A DNA stretch of 28,951 bases from a virus, in IMG/VR virus record IMGVR_UViG_3300031566_000275, positions 1 through 28,951 of that record. One strand, written 5' to 3'. Positions 20,019-28,788 of the stretch are shown here, one piece after another. The notes beneath the pieces are model-generated. The model had not been told where the DNA came from. It made no database searches and worked only from the letters and a program-made list of their open reading frames with translations. The translations under genes were made by a program, and so were the position numbers. Every line of letters starts with the position of its first letter. Positions within the stretch are counted from its first letter, which is position 1.

Positions 20019-21332
20019 ATGGCAATCAATCCACTTCAGCCCCCCGTCAACTATTTGGCCGCGCTTCCCCAGGTAGATTTAGGCCAACAATTCGCTGCGT
20101 TTGGCCAAGCTCTTGCACAAAGGCAAGAAAGAGAGGCGGCGCTCAATGCTCGGAAACAATACGCAGCAGACCTCCAGAGCACGTTAGACAATCCAACACA
20201 AAAGGCTTGGAGCACATTGATTGCCAAATATCCAAGCCAGCGGGAGGCGTTTAAGGATGCACGCGAAAGCTTTGGAAAAGAACAGCTTAAGAATGAATTT
20301 AATGCAGGCGCAAAGATATCAGCGGCTTTTGAAAATGGAAATATTGAGGTTGTAAAGTCGCTGGTGCAACAGGCTGTTGATGCAAGAAATAATTCGGGTG
20401 AAGATGCTGGAATTTATGAGCAGGTCTTAGATGCCTTGAATTCTGGCAATATTAAAGGCGCTCAGGCTCGCGCAAACATGGCCTTGTCTCTCTTGGACCC
20501 TGACAAATTCCAGAAGATGGTTGATGCACAAGGTGCAGCAGCGGCAGCGCCATTTGCGCTGACCAAGGCAGAAGCGGAATCAAAAGAGGCTTTGGCAACT
20601 GCAAAATTAAAAGCCATTGAGGCTGGTGTTGCAGAAGAATTCGCAGAGCCAATGGCAAGGGCAACACTTGCAAAGACCAAGGCTGAGACGCTTGCCCCAT
20701 CCGTGCGTGAATCAATTGACTTTGCTAATTTGGAACCGGGTCAGCAAGCAACTTTCCAGGCTTTGCAAATTCTCAAAAAGCCACCTGCGGCAGTAACCAA
20801 TGTCAACGTGTCAAACATTGATAAGTCAGCATCCGCAGAACTCGGGAAATTGTTGCCAGACCTTTACAACCAAGCCAACTCAGCAGCGAGTCAGCTTGCT
20901 GAAATTCCTCGGTACATAAAAGCATTGGATAGCGCAATTACCGGGCCGCTTGCAGAGGAGCGCCTAGCGGCCGCAAAGGTGGCGAACATTTTCGGATTTA
21001 CTGGAACTAAGGCAATTAACGCCACCAGAGAAGTTATCCAAGGCTTATCTGAAATGGCCTTGAAGGCTCGCACTATGTTAACTGGCCAGGGGCAGATTAC
21101 AGAATATGAGCAGAAGCTTCTTATTAAAGCCAAAAGCGCCGACATAACATTTACTAAGGGTGAGCTGCAAACCATTCTCGGTGTTGCTGATCGCGCAGCA
21201 AAAGCAAAATACAACCAGAGTAGAAAACTGCTTGAATCAGCCTCAAAGGTGAGCCCAGCGGCGAAAATGTTTCTTGAAAATACGCAGCCAATTGAAACTG
21301 ATCGTCCTAAAAATGTGACGGTGGATTACTAA
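20019..21332 (+). CDS. DNA ejection protein, P22 gp20 position (437 aa)
   Basis: Second of the three ejection proteins (P22 gp20, 471 aa). After a short Pro-rich head (MAINPLQPPVNYLAALPQVD) the chain is almost all helical and rich in Ala, Gln, Glu and Lys: AAFGQALAQRQEREAALNAR, WSTLIAKYPSQREAFKDARE, then EAESKEALATAKLKAIEAGV. The early part resembles P22 gp20 (an ALAAKYPDQFESI-type segment). The long helical C-terminus (residues about 300-425) is consistent with trans-envelope channel helices. It is coupled closely to the next gene (1-nt gap). Confidence 0.75.
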   Translation: MAINPLQPPVNYLAALPQVDLGQQFAAFGQALAQRQEREAALNARKQYAADLQSTLDNPTQKAWSTLIAKYPSQREAFKDARESFGKEQLKNEFNAGAKISAAFENGNIEVVKSLVQQAVDARNNSGEDAGIYEQVLDALNSGNIKGAQARANMALSLLDPDKFQKMVDAQGAAAAAPFALTKAEAESKEALATAKLKAIEAGVAEEFAEPMARATLAKTKAETLAPSVRESIDFANLEPGQQATFQALQILKKPPAAVTNVNVSNIDKSASAELGKLLPDLYNQANSAASQLAEIPRYIKALDSAITGPLAEERLAAAKVANIFGFTGTKAINATREVIQGLSEMALKARTMLTGQGQITEYEQKLLIKAKSADITFTKGELQTILGVADRAAKAKYNQSRKLLESASKVSPAAKMFLENTQPIETDRPKNVTVDY

Positions 21333-21333
21333 C

Positions 21334-23349
21334 ATGGCCTATTCGATTACAACAAAAGACGGCATCACCATTAATAACATCCCTGATGATGTCGCGCCTG
21401 ACTCTCCCGATCTAAAGGCTAGAGTTGCAGCAATTCGTGCAGGTGGCGGGGCTGGTGCGCTTGAGGCTCCTGCGACTGACCCACAAGCTCCAGCACAACA
21501 AGAACAGCCTGGATTCTTTGCAGGGTTGGCAGAGCAGATCACAGGCAGGGAGCGTGCCACTCCTGAGACCCAGACTCTGCCTGAGTGGACTGGAATGCCA
21601 GAACTCAACCAAATGAGCATGGCCTCATTAAAATCTGCCCTTGGAACTTTGGCCACAAACCCAAAGGAAACGGTGCAGATTCTGCAATCAAATTTCCCTG
21701 GCATTCAAGTTCGCCAAGACGAAAAAGGCAATTATTTGCTTAGGTCTTCTTTGGATCAAAAAGAATATGCTATTCCTCCCGGTGTGTCTGTTGGTGACAT
21801 CCCCAGAATACTCGGAGGCATGTTGGCATTTACGCCAGCTGGAAGAGCTAAATCACTTGTCGGAATGGGTCTGAAGTCTGGGGCTACTCAAGCGGCTATT
21901 GAGGCTTCACAATTAGGATTACCGCAATTTGAATCAACAACTGTTGGTGGAGAATTCAATCCAAGTGAAATACTGATCGCAGGAGCCGGGGCTCCAATCC
22001 TTCCTGGAATTATTAAAGCGCCATCCGCAATCAAAGCATTAGCTCAACCAATTGTTGAGCCAATCAAAGGCGCACTTGAGGCAGCAGAGCGGTCAGGAAT
22101 CCGCGTGATGACGTCAGACGCTGTTAGGCCAGAAACATTCATTGGCAAGACGGCGCAACAAACTAGCGAACGCATCCCAATTGCAGGAACTGGTCCTGTG
22201 CGTGCGGCGCAGCAAGCCGAAAGAGTTTCAGCGGTTAAGAATTTATTCTCTGAATATGGCGTGACAGGGGCAGAAAACTTTTCAGACAGCATCATTTCCG
22301 ATGTTGTCTCAAAACGTTCTGATTTTCTGAAGAAATATACGTCAATGAAAAAAGACGTATTTAATAGGCTTGATAGTCAAGGAACGGTGCCATTAAACAG
22401 GACTGTTCAAAAGATTGATGACGAAATGAATCGTTTGTCATCTATTGCAGGTTCTCAACCTCTCATTGGCAAATTGCAAGAGTTAAAGGTTACTTTGCAA
22501 AACAATCCAAACATCAGCTCAGTTGAGGCAAACCGTAAAGTTATTGGCAATTGGATGGACGATCAAGGACTGGCATCTATAAAAGATGAAGCCGACAAGG
22601 TAGCAAGAAGAATTTATCAGCCTTTGAGAGAAGACATGACAGACTTTATTTCTGCCAATGGCGCAAGAAATGATTTAACCAAATGGAAAGTTGCAAACAA
22701 AAGATTGGCTGAGTCTAGTGGGGATATTAAGAAATCTGCATTTAAATCTGCTTTGGATAAAGCAGAGTCAACTCCTGAACAAGTACTTAATCTTTTGTTG
22801 AGCAATAAGCCAAGTGATTCAGCGATGCTATATAAATCGCTTACCCAAGAGGGTAGGGATTTTGCAAAGGCTGCGATTGTTAATCAGATTGCGAACAAGG
22901 CTGGCGTCCCTGATGCAACTGTTGCCGGTGGGAAAATATACAGCCCAGAGGCGTTCAGGAATGAACTTGAAAGGCTTGGCCCCTCCGTTAAGTCGTTTTT
23001 CAAGGGTGAAGATCTTAAGCAGTTAGAGGGCCTCTCAAAGGCTATTACATTGACGCAAAGAGCATCACAGGCAGGCGTTAGCCCAGCAACTGGTGCCCAG
23101 GCTGTTCCTTTCCTTGCCGCAAGCGGTCTTGGGCAAATGTTTTCGGACCTTGGTTTTCTGGGAAGTATGCTTGCATCTACTGCAACCGCTGCGACAATCG
23201 GCGGAGCTGCAAGAATTTATGAATCTGCCCCAGTCAGAAATGCAATGATAAAGTTGGCTCAATCTCCGGCAAACACTCCGAAGGAAGCAATCGCCTTGAA
23301 CAAACTGATTCTTTCCATTCAGCAGATGGAAAGAGAGAATCAGGAATGA
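21334..23349 (+). CDS. DNA ejection protein, P22 gp16 position (671 aa)
   Basis: Largest ejection protein; P22 gp16 (609 aa) is needed for DNA to cross the inner membrane. The first 40 residues (YSITTKDGITINNIPDDVAP, DSPDLKARVAAIRAGG) form the start typical of podoviral ejection proteins. Residues about 150-260 are hydrophobic and Gly/Pro-rich (DIPRILGGMLAFTPAGRAKS, EILIAGAGAPILPGIIKAPS), probably membrane-active. The rest is helical, with another Gly/Ala-rich stretch near the end (LGFLGSMLASTATAATIGGA, about 610-629). No lytic transglycosylase motif is seen. It ends with QQMERENQE and is followed by 60 nt before the tailspike. Confidence 0.75.
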   Translation: MAYSITTKDGITINNIPDDVAPDSPDLKARVAAIRAGGGAGALEAPATDPQAPAQQEQPGFFAGLAEQITGRERATPETQTLPEWTGMPELNQMSMASLKSALGTLATNPKETVQILQSNFPGIQVRQDEKGNYLLRSSLDQKEYAIPPGVSVGDIPRILGGMLAFTPAGRAKSLVGMGLKSGATQAAIEASQLGLPQFESTTVGGEFNPSEILIAGAGAPILPGIIKAPSAIKALAQPIVEPIKGALEAAERSGIRVMTSDAVRPETFIGKTAQQTSERIPIAGTGPVRAAQQAERVSAVKNLFSEYGVTGAENFSDSIISDVVSKRSDFLKKYTSMKKDVFNRLDSQGTVPLNRTVQKIDDEMNRLSSIAGSQPLIGKLQELKVTLQNNPNISSVEANRKVIGNWMDDQGLASIKDEADKVARRIYQPLREDMTDFISANGARNDLTKWKVANKRLAESSGDIKKSAFKSALDKAESTPEQVLNLLLSNKPSDSAMLYKSLTQEGRDFAKAAIVNQIANKAGVPDATVAGGKIYSPEAFRNELERLGPSVKSFFKGEDLKQLEGLSKAITLTQRASQAGVSPATGAQAVPFLAASGLGQMFSDLGFLGSMLASTATAATIGGAARIYESAPVRNAMIKLAQSPANTPKEAIALNKLILSIQQMERENQE

Positions 23350-23409
23350 CGCTCTTAACGCTTTGCCGATTGCAAATCCTTAAACAAAATACAAGGTAGA
23401 ATTTCCATC

Positions 23410-25824
23410 ATGCCAGCACTATCAGTCAGCGTTCCCTTTCCAGTTTTCCAAAACCGTGACGGTCAGCCGTTGGACAATGGATATGTTTACATCGGTACCG
23501 TCAACCTTGATGCACAAACGAATCCTGTGCAGGTGTATTTTGATGAGGCTTTGACGATCCCGGCAGCGCAACCTCTACGCACCATTAACGGCTACGTGTC
23601 AAACGCTGGCACACCTGCCCAGTTGTATGTGAACGCAGTTAACTTTTCCATCAAGCTGCTAGATGCAAAAGGGACGTTTGTTTACAGTTTCAACAATGGA
23701 ACCCAAAGCGCACAGGGCACCTACACCGACTGGATAGCAGACACGTTTACGGGCAATGGCGTACAAACCTTGTTTGTTCTTGAGCGAGCGCCTGGCTCAG
23801 TTGGCAATTGCGATGTTTCAGTCAACGGCCTTACTCTGGTCCCAAATACAGAATTTAGCCTGTCTGGTGCCATTCTGACGTTCGTTACGGCCCCTGCGAA
23901 TGGGGCTACTATTCTTGTTCGCTACGGTGCCGCAGCTACTCAAATTTCCGCGACGTTTAGCACAGAATTACAGACTGCTACCGCTGGGCAGACCGTCTTT
24001 TCGTTGAACGATCTAATTTACGATCCAGGCACCAATGCGCTGGCGGTGTATGTCAACGGGCTGCGCATGGTGAGTGGCGTCGACCTGCTTGAGAGCAACG
24101 TCGACGAGGTGACGTTTACCAGCGGGCTATCGCTTGGTGATGAGGTGCTGTTTATTGCCGGTCGCACGATAAACGAGTCAATTGACGCAAATTCAGTAAG
24201 CTATTTGCCAGGCGGCACGGGCGCTGTTGCCACGACTGTGCAGACGAAGCTGCGCGAGTCGGTGAGCGTGAAGGATTTTGGGGCTGACCCCACGGGCGCG
24301 ACCAACTCAACAACAGCCCTGCTCAACTTCTTCAATTATTGCATTGCGACTGGCACGCCAGGGCACATAGCCGCAGGTGAATACTTGGTGACTGCCGGTG
24401 TTTTGGCGTTCGACAACGGGCACGTTGACACGCCTTGGCCGAACATTACAACGGACGGATACCTAAACGTAATCTTCAAGCGCGCAGACGCAACTGATGC
24501 GCCAATGATCTCAATTACCAACGGCACAGCGGTGAGCGGCGCTGGCAATTGGTGGCAAGGTGGCTCTCTAGGAGGCATTTTGTTTAACCAAAACGGTCAA
24601 GCGAAGGCCGCAAACCAACACGGTCTGTTGCTGATTGGGATGGTCGGAACGCATTTCGGCCACATGAGAATGGACGATGGTGGCGGCTCTTGCATTTACC
24701 TTCAAGAAAAACTGTATCTCGGCTTCAATCCTGACCCCTACAACATAGGTTCTTGCGTCTTTGACGCGGCAGAAGCAAACCGCTGCGGTGGGTATGCGTT
24801 CCACAACAACAACGGCGTTGGTCTTACACACTGCACCATAAAATACGTTCGCGCAATTGAGAATGTTGGCGGCGCGTTTTTCGGATTCGGGACATCGACA
24901 ACAGTTAATGTCATTTCGGCTGGCTCTTGCTCGGGCTGGGCGCTGGGAAACAGAAACGACAGTATTGGGGCCGCGCAGCGATTCATACTTTTAAGCGCAG
25001 AGCTTGACGACATGCAGTATGGCATTGATATGCGCCGTGTCAGCAACTCCGTATTTGGCGTCGGTGCGGTACGGTTCGTTCATCGCTACAACTTTGGGCC
25101 GCTGAACCCTGCTGGTGGGTACTGGCCCCGCATTGTTGTGCAGTGCTCGACAAACTCTGTCGCGATGAACAACCTTCGCATCATTGACCGCATTCAATCT
25201 GGCGGCACCAAGCCAGATTTGGGACAGTTTTTTGATTTTGGAAGTGGTGGCGCTAACACAGCTGATATTCAAATCCAGCGTCAGATCATTGACAACGCTG
25301 GTTTTGGCTTCACGGTGGCTGACTATTACACCAATTTTAACGCCAACTCCACAATTCAATACACCGACGCAAAAAGTCTGCCAATCATTGATACGTTAAA
25401 GAAGACAGTTGCTTTGGCGCGTGCCCCGACGACTTTTGCAGTCCCGACTGGCGGCTTTACAACTAGCCCCAACACGGTTCAATACAGCACAGAGTTGACA
25501 GATATGTCGGGCTCTTATGACCCGGCTACGTGGACCTACACGTGTCGCAGCCCAGGCGTTTATAGAATTGCAGGGCGTATTGTTTTGGCTGTTGCCATCG
25601 GCACTCGAATTCGTATGGCGATCATGGTTAACGGATCGGCCGCACTTACCCGGTTTTATTACGCCACCACGGCAAACGCCCAATGCTATTTTGTTGAAGG
25701 GGAATTGGATTTAGCTGCCGGTGCCACTATTAACATCAACGCAGATCAAAACACCGCTGGCGCGGTAAACCTTACGACCATGACCGCTGCAATGGAAAAT
25801 CAATTGTCTATTACGCAAGTCTAG
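23410..25824 (+). CDS. Tailspike with P22-type head-binding domain, pectate-lyase beta-helix and C1q-like tip (804 aa)
   Basis: Receptor-binding tail protein. Residues 1-110 (PVFQNRDGQPLDNGYVYIGT, VNLDAQTNPVQVYFD, INGYVSNAGTPAQLYV) match the head-binding domain of P22 tailspike (PIFTESRSF...NGKIYIG; QPLIINAAGKIVYNGQ). Residues about 105-260 hold two copies of a beta module (FTGNGVQTLFVLERAPGS; TATAGQTVFSLNDLIY). VSVKDFGADPTG (285-296) opens a pectate-lyase-type beta-helix to about 660. The tail (665-804, PTTFAVPTGGFTTSPNTVQY, RSPGVYRIAGRIVLA) is a C1q-like trimerisation or glycan-binding domain. Polysaccharide cleavage is likely but no catalytic residues could be fixed. AAGG precedes the ATG by 13 nt. 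Confidence 0.9.
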   Translation: MPALSVSVPFPVFQNRDGQPLDNGYVYIGTVNLDAQTNPVQVYFDEALTIPAAQPLRTINGYVSNAGTPAQLYVNAVNFSIKLLDAKGTFVYSFNNGTQSAQGTYTDWIADTFTGNGVQTLFVLERAPGSVGNCDVSVNGLTLVPNTEFSLSGAILTFVTAPANGATILVRYGAAATQISATFSTELQTATAGQTVFSLNDLIYDPGTNALAVYVNGLRMVSGVDLLESNVDEVTFTSGLSLGDEVLFIAGRTINESIDANSVSYLPGGTGAVATTVQTKLRESVSVKDFGADPTGATNSTTALLNFFNYCIATGTPGHIAAGEYLVTAGVLAFDNGHVDTPWPNITTDGYLNVIFKRADATDAPMISITNGTAVSGAGNWWQGGSLGGILFNQNGQAKAANQHGLLLIGMVGTHFGHMRMDDGGGSCIYLQEKLYLGFNPDPYNIGSCVFDAAEANRCGGYAFHNNNGVGLTHCTIKYVRAIENVGGAFFGFGTSTTVNVISAGSCSGWALGNRNDSIGAAQRFILLSAELDDMQYGIDMRRVSNSVFGVGAVRFVHRYNFGPLNPAGGYWPRIVVQCSTNSVAMNNLRIIDRIQSGGTKPDLGQFFDFGSGGANTADIQIQRQIIDNAGFGFTVADYYTNFNANSTIQYTDAKSLPIIDTLKKTVALARAPTTFAVPTGGFTTSPNTVQYSTELTDMSGSYDPATWTYTCRSPGVYRIAGRIVLAVAIGTRIRMAIMVNGSAALTRFYYATTANAQCYFVEGELDLAAGATININADQNTAGAVNLTTMTAAMENQLSITQV

Positions 25825-25840
25825 CCCCCACCAAAAAACC
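25823..25840 (+). repeat. Repeat following the first tailspike gene (partner at 27456-27472)
   Basis: AGCCCCCACCAAAAAACC lies across the stop codon and spacer after the first tailspike; AGCCCCCACTAAAAACC lies in the spacer after the second (27456-27472). One substitution and one deletion separate them. Such repeats at module edges can serve as homology for swapping or duplicating tail genes. Confidence 0.6.
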
Positions 25841-25853
25841 TTAAGGTCACAAG

Positions 25854-27428
25854 ATGAGTAAAGCACTAAACAACAAGGTCAAGTTGAACGATGCCGTGAG
25901 CGTCAAAGACTTCGGGGCTGTGGGGGATGGCGTGGCTGATGACACGGTGGCGATTGCATCCGCATTAGATGCGGTAACTGCCACTGGTGGTGGTGTTGTC
26001 TACGCACCACCTGGAACCTATTTTATTGCCGGTGATGGAATCATCAATATCAAGGCTGGCGTAACGCTCCGTGGCGCAGGTGCTGCTACTCGTTTTGTGT
26101 CTGGCACAGGCGGACGTAACGCAAACCACGTTTTTGTTTACTTGAAAGATGGCTCTGTCATTGAAGATTGCAGATTATCGGGGGCCAATTTTGCTCGGCA
26201 ATCTGGCGGTGCTAGCGGCATTGGATTCAACAAAATCGGAATCACAACTCAAGGCGCATCCGTTGGGCAGAACTTCCGAGTTTCTCGCGTTGGTTTTGAG
26301 AAGTTCGCAAATAGTCATGTGTTTGTATTTGACGCGCACCGCGCTGCAATCATTGACGGTTGCTATACGTTTGGGCAACAAGCTGGAAGTTACGTTGATA
26401 TCGATGCCAATTACGCTGTGACAAATTGGAATGCAACGTATGACTTGGCAAGGATCACAGCGGGAACACAAGTATACGCATTGACCAATTTTTACAACAG
26501 CGGATCAAACACGAAAGATGTAATCATCACCAACGGCAGGCACTTCAACATTAACGACGCCTTCTGTGGGGTTAACAGCGGGTCTAGCCGTCACACAATC
26601 ACAAACAATATCTTCGTCAAGAACGCGACCGGATATTACGGCGGATGGGGCTTGGACATGAATGCAGCAGGCGACTTCTGCGTCATGACCGGCAACTACA
26701 TTGAAGGCGGAACAGCAGGATGTCATTTAGTTGGCAGCAACAGCGCAACCGTCACGGGTAACACGTTTGCGTGTGATAGAGGCGTCTGGATCGAAGACCC
26801 GAACAGCGTTGAGAACACAATAACCGGCAACACAATCACGCTAACAAACTTCACACCTGCGGTTCAGAAGGTCGGGATACGAATCGACGGCGGCAGAAAC
26901 AATTTGCTTTCCGGGAACGCGATCAATTGCAACAGCATTGCAACGGCCAAAGGCGTGCTGTTTTCAAACCTCGGCGGCTCGGCGTCAAGCGGAAACTTTG
27001 TTGTTTCAAACATCATTACCAATGCCGCAACTGGAATTGAGTCTGCTGATGCAAACAACGATGCAAATTGGGCCGTTGCGAACGTGTTTAGGATCGTAAC
27101 AACGCTTTTCCCTCGTCAGGTAAACAGTAACTATTTCCAGAATATTAAAGGATTGTCTGGAACATCAAGCAACGCTAACAACTTTGGCGGCACCGTTACT
27201 GTCTCTGGGACAAATACGTCACAAGCGGTTTCTTTCACAAATGTAGAACCTGACACAAATTACAGAATTATTCTTACTGTTCGTTCGGTGTCTGGTTCGC
27301 CAGCAGCTTCTTCATATGTGCCAGTGGCCCCAAGTGCGTTAACAACGGGCGGCTTTACTGCAAACCTACAAGCAGCCCCCGGAGTCGGCACAGCCATAAG
27401 TTTTAACTGGTTGCTTTTTAGAGCGTAA
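25854..27428 (+). CDS. Second tail protein: pectate-lyase beta-helix without head-binding domain (524 aa)
   Basis: It begins MSKALNNKVKLNDAVSVKDFGA, so the chain enters the VSVKDFGAVGDGVADD motif (15-30) at once; no head-binding domain precedes it. Residues 30-430 are Asn/Gly-rich with repeating right-handed helix coils (ITNNIFVKNATGYYG, VTGNTFACDRGV, ITGNTITLTNFTP, LLSGNAINCNS). The last 85 residues (FGGTVTVSGTNTSQAVSFTN, VEPDTNYRIILTVRSVSGSP, GFTANLQAAPGVGTAISFNW) are a C-terminal domain common to phage fibres. It must either attach through another protein, perhaps the first tailspike, or act as a free depolymerase. AAGG lies 7 nt before the ATG. Confidence 0.85.
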   Translation: MSKALNNKVKLNDAVSVKDFGAVGDGVADDTVAIASALDAVTATGGGVVYAPPGTYFIAGDGIINIKAGVTLRGAGAATRFVSGTGGRNANHVFVYLKDGSVIEDCRLSGANFARQSGGASGIGFNKIGITTQGASVGQNFRVSRVGFEKFANSHVFVFDAHRAAIIDGCYTFGQQAGSYVDIDANYAVTNWNATYDLARITAGTQVYALTNFYNSGSNTKDVIITNGRHFNINDAFCGVNSGSSRHTITNNIFVKNATGYYGGWGLDMNAAGDFCVMTGNYIEGGTAGCHLVGSNSATVTGNTFACDRGVWIEDPNSVENTITGNTITLTNFTPAVQKVGIRIDGGRNNLLSGNAINCNSIATAKGVLFSNLGGSASSGNFVVSNIITNAATGIESADANNDANWAVANVFRIVTTLFPRQVNSNYFQNIKGLSGTSSNANNFGGTVTVSGTNTSQAVSFTNVEPDTNYRIILTVRSVSGSPAASSYVPVAPSALTTGGFTANLQAAPGVGTAISFNWLLFRA

Positions 27429-27455
27429 CGCACCCAACACCGATGGCTCAAGGCA

Positions 27456-27472
27456 AGCCCCCACTAAAAACC
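27456..27472 (+). repeat. Repeat following the second tailspike gene (partner at 25823-25840)
   Basis: AGCCCCCACTAAAAACC, a near copy of the sequence after the first tailspike, inside the 58-nt gap before the lysis genes. No U-tract or hairpin is associated, so it is not a terminator. Confidence 0.6.
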
Positions 27473-27486
27473 AAACTGTAAACAAC

Positions 27487-27711
27487 ATGGACACTCAAGT
27501 TTTATTCAACATTGCAGTCTCCACCGCCGGATTCTTTGGGGGTTGGACATTGAATAACATCTACCGGTCCATTGAGAAGTTGGACAAGGATGTAAGGGCC
27601 ATGCCTCATACCTATGTTGCAAAGGGTGACTACAAAGATGATGTTTCAGAGATCAAGGGTATGCTTACCAAAATCTTTGACAAGCTCGAACACAAGGTGG
27701 ACAAGCCATGA
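27487..27711 (+). CDS. Single-pass membrane protein of the lysis region (74 aa)
   Basis: MDTQVLFNIAVSTAGFFGGW leads into one membrane helix at about 5-24, followed by a charged helical domain (IYRSIEKLDKDVRAMPHTYV, then KDDVSEIKGMLTKIFDKLEH). This N-in, short-TM plus coiled tail layout recurs in proteins directly ahead of phage endolysins and could be a holin accessory or antiholin. The stop overlaps the endolysin start (ATGA), so the two are coupled. No ribosome site is clear ahead of the ATG. Confidence 0.65.
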   Translation: MDTQVLFNIAVSTAGFFGGWTLNNIYRSIEKLDKDVRAMPHTYVAKGDYKDDVSEIKGMLTKIFDKLEHKVDKP

Positions 27712-28175
27712 ATTTTGATGCTGCTTTTGTCAGACTGATCGGCCATGAAGGCGTCGTTTCAAATCATCCATTGGACGGTGGTGGCCTGACCAAGTACGGC
27801 ATCAGCAAACGCGCTTATCCTGGCGAAGACATCATCAACCTGACTCTTGACCGTGCAAAGCGGATTTACCACCAGGATTACTGGGGGCCAGCAGGTTGCG
27901 ATACGGTGCCAGAAGCCATCAAGTTTGATCTCTTTGATATGGCTGTGAACTCAGGCGTAAAGACAGCCATCAAGACATTGCAAAAGGCTGTTGGCGAGTT
28001 TGAGGATGGCATCCTCGGCCCTAGAACACTTCAAGCGATCCAATCCATGCCTGGCCCGCGCCTTGTAGCTCGGTTCAACGGGTCTCGATTGATGTTCATG
28101 ACTGACCTCGGCGTATGGCCTACCTTTGGCAAAGGTTGGGCTCGGCGCATTGCTTCAAACTTGCTGGAGTCTTAA
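27708..28175 (+). CDS. Endolysin, glycoside hydrolase family 108 (155 aa)
   Basis: N-acetylmuramidase that cleaves the cell wall at lysis. The catalytic Glu is E14 in LIGHEGVVS; the family signature continues NHPLDGGGLTKYGIS (19-33), LTLDRAKRIYHQDYW (45-59). The C-terminal half (KFDLFDMAVNSGVKTAIKTL, then QKAVGEFEDGILGPRTLQAI) matches the peptidoglycan-binding PG_binding_3 domain typical of family 108. Full length for the family, with no signal peptide, so it depends on a holin. It ends in TAA touching the holin ATG. Confidence 0.92.
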   Translation: MNFDAAFVRLIGHEGVVSNHPLDGGGLTKYGISKRAYPGEDIINLTLDRAKRIYHQDYWGPAGCDTVPEAIKFDLFDMAVNSGVKTAIKTLQKAVGEFEDGILGPRTLQAIQSMPGPRLVARFNGSRLMFMTDLGVWPTFGKGWARRIASNLLES

Positions 28176-28580
28176 ATGGCACTTGATCCTATTTCTGCAC
28201 TGCTTGAGATTGGCGGCAAAGTCATTGATAGGGTTTGGGCTGACCCAGTGCAAGCCTCGGCAGCACGGCTTGAACTTATCAAGATTCAGCAAAACGGCGA
28301 ACTGGCCCAGATTGTCGGCCAAATGGACATCAACAAAGCAGAGGCCGCAAGCCCGCATTTATTTGTTGCAGGCTGGCGGCCATTCATCGGCTGGACATGC
28401 GGCTCTGGCTTTGCCGTGCAGTTTGTTATCGGACCGCTCGGGGAATGGATAACAAACATCTACGGGAATCCTGTTCAGTTCCCTCAAATGGACATCGGCA
28501 CAATGATGCCTCTGCTATTTGGAATGTTGGGGCTTGGCGCATACCGTACGGCAGAGAAGATTCAAGGCGTTACCAAGTAG
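28176..28580 (+). CDS. Holin, GTA/3TM superfamily (134 aa)
   Basis: Inner-membrane protein that lets the endolysin reach the wall. The N-terminal half is amphipathic and helical (ISALLEIGGKVIDRVWADPV, RLELIKIQQNGELAQIVGQM). The signature PHLFVAGWRPFIGWTCGSGF starts the first membrane helix (about 69-89); a second lies at about 108-124 (IGTMMPLLFGMLGLGAY). The FVAGWRPFIGW motif is diagnostic of 3TM phage holins. GGAG lies 9 nt before the ATG at the end of the endolysin gene. Its last codons and stop lie in a 14-bp repeat found again at 28789-28802. Confidence 0.9.
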   Translation: MALDPISALLEIGGKVIDRVWADPVQASAARLELIKIQQNGELAQIVGQMDINKAEAASPHLFVAGWRPFIGWTCGSGFAVQFVIGPLGEWITNIYGNPVQFPQMDIGTMMPLLFGMLGLGAYRTAEKIQGVTK

Positions 28581-28581
28581 C
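28568..28581 (+). repeat. Direct repeat, left copy, at the holin 3' end (partner at 28789-28802)
   Basis: CGTTACCAAGTAGC spans the last codons and stop of the holin and recurs exactly 221 nt further on. The DNA between contains a complete minus-strand gene. The arrangement looks like an insertion or recombination scar. Confidence 0.75.
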
Positions 28582-28606
28582 AACCAGGGTTTTTTGATGT
28601 AGCAAA

Positions 28607-28786
28607 TCACGCCAAGTCACCATGTTCTTTGGTCTTGCTGCGCAAGTAAGGGCACATGCCGCGCTCCGGCGCGTAGGTCCAGCAGGCGACATAGTTGTGC
28701 GGCGGTGCGCAATCCTCGTCGTGATCAAGGCAGTCCGGCGTGCAGGACACCTTCTCGGCAGCAATCGGGATAACAGCGGTTTTCAT
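28607..28786 (-). CDS. Cys-rich small protein on the opposite strand (59 aa)
   Basis: MKTAVIPIAAEKVSCTPDCL, then DHDEDCAPPHNYVACWTYAP and ERGMCPYLR: five Cys (15, 19, 26, 35, 45) with DHDED and a central His, suggesting a compact metal-bound or disulfide-rich domain. It is translated opposite to the late genes, 4 nt after the stop of a membrane peptide gene, and lies between two 14-bp direct repeats. The ATG at 28786 is used; the upstream TTG frame crosses the neighbouring gene. Ribosome site is weak, so coupling to the upstream gene is likely. A moron-type accessory gene is possible; function unknown. Confidence 0.6.
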   Translation of the reverse strand: MKTAVIPIAAEKVSCTPDCLDHDEDCAPPHNYVACWTYAPERGMCPYLRSKTKEHGDLA

Positions 28787-28788
28787 AA

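Noticed and set aside
23350-23409. Promoter in the gap before the first tailspike
   Set aside because: TTGCCG and AAAATA lie 17 nt apart but the -10 match is too weak to report.
27487-28580. Rz/Rz1 spanin pair in the lysis region
   Set aside because: No overlapping lipoprotein frame or Rz-like coiled membrane protein is visible after the endolysin; the 74-aa protein precedes it and has no partner frame.
28570-28764. Alternative minus-strand frame beginning MLPRRCPARRTAL
   Set aside because: It overlaps the better-supported Cys-rich gene in another frame, is Arg/Thr-rich and has no ribosome site; its LVATW end only reflects the direct repeat.
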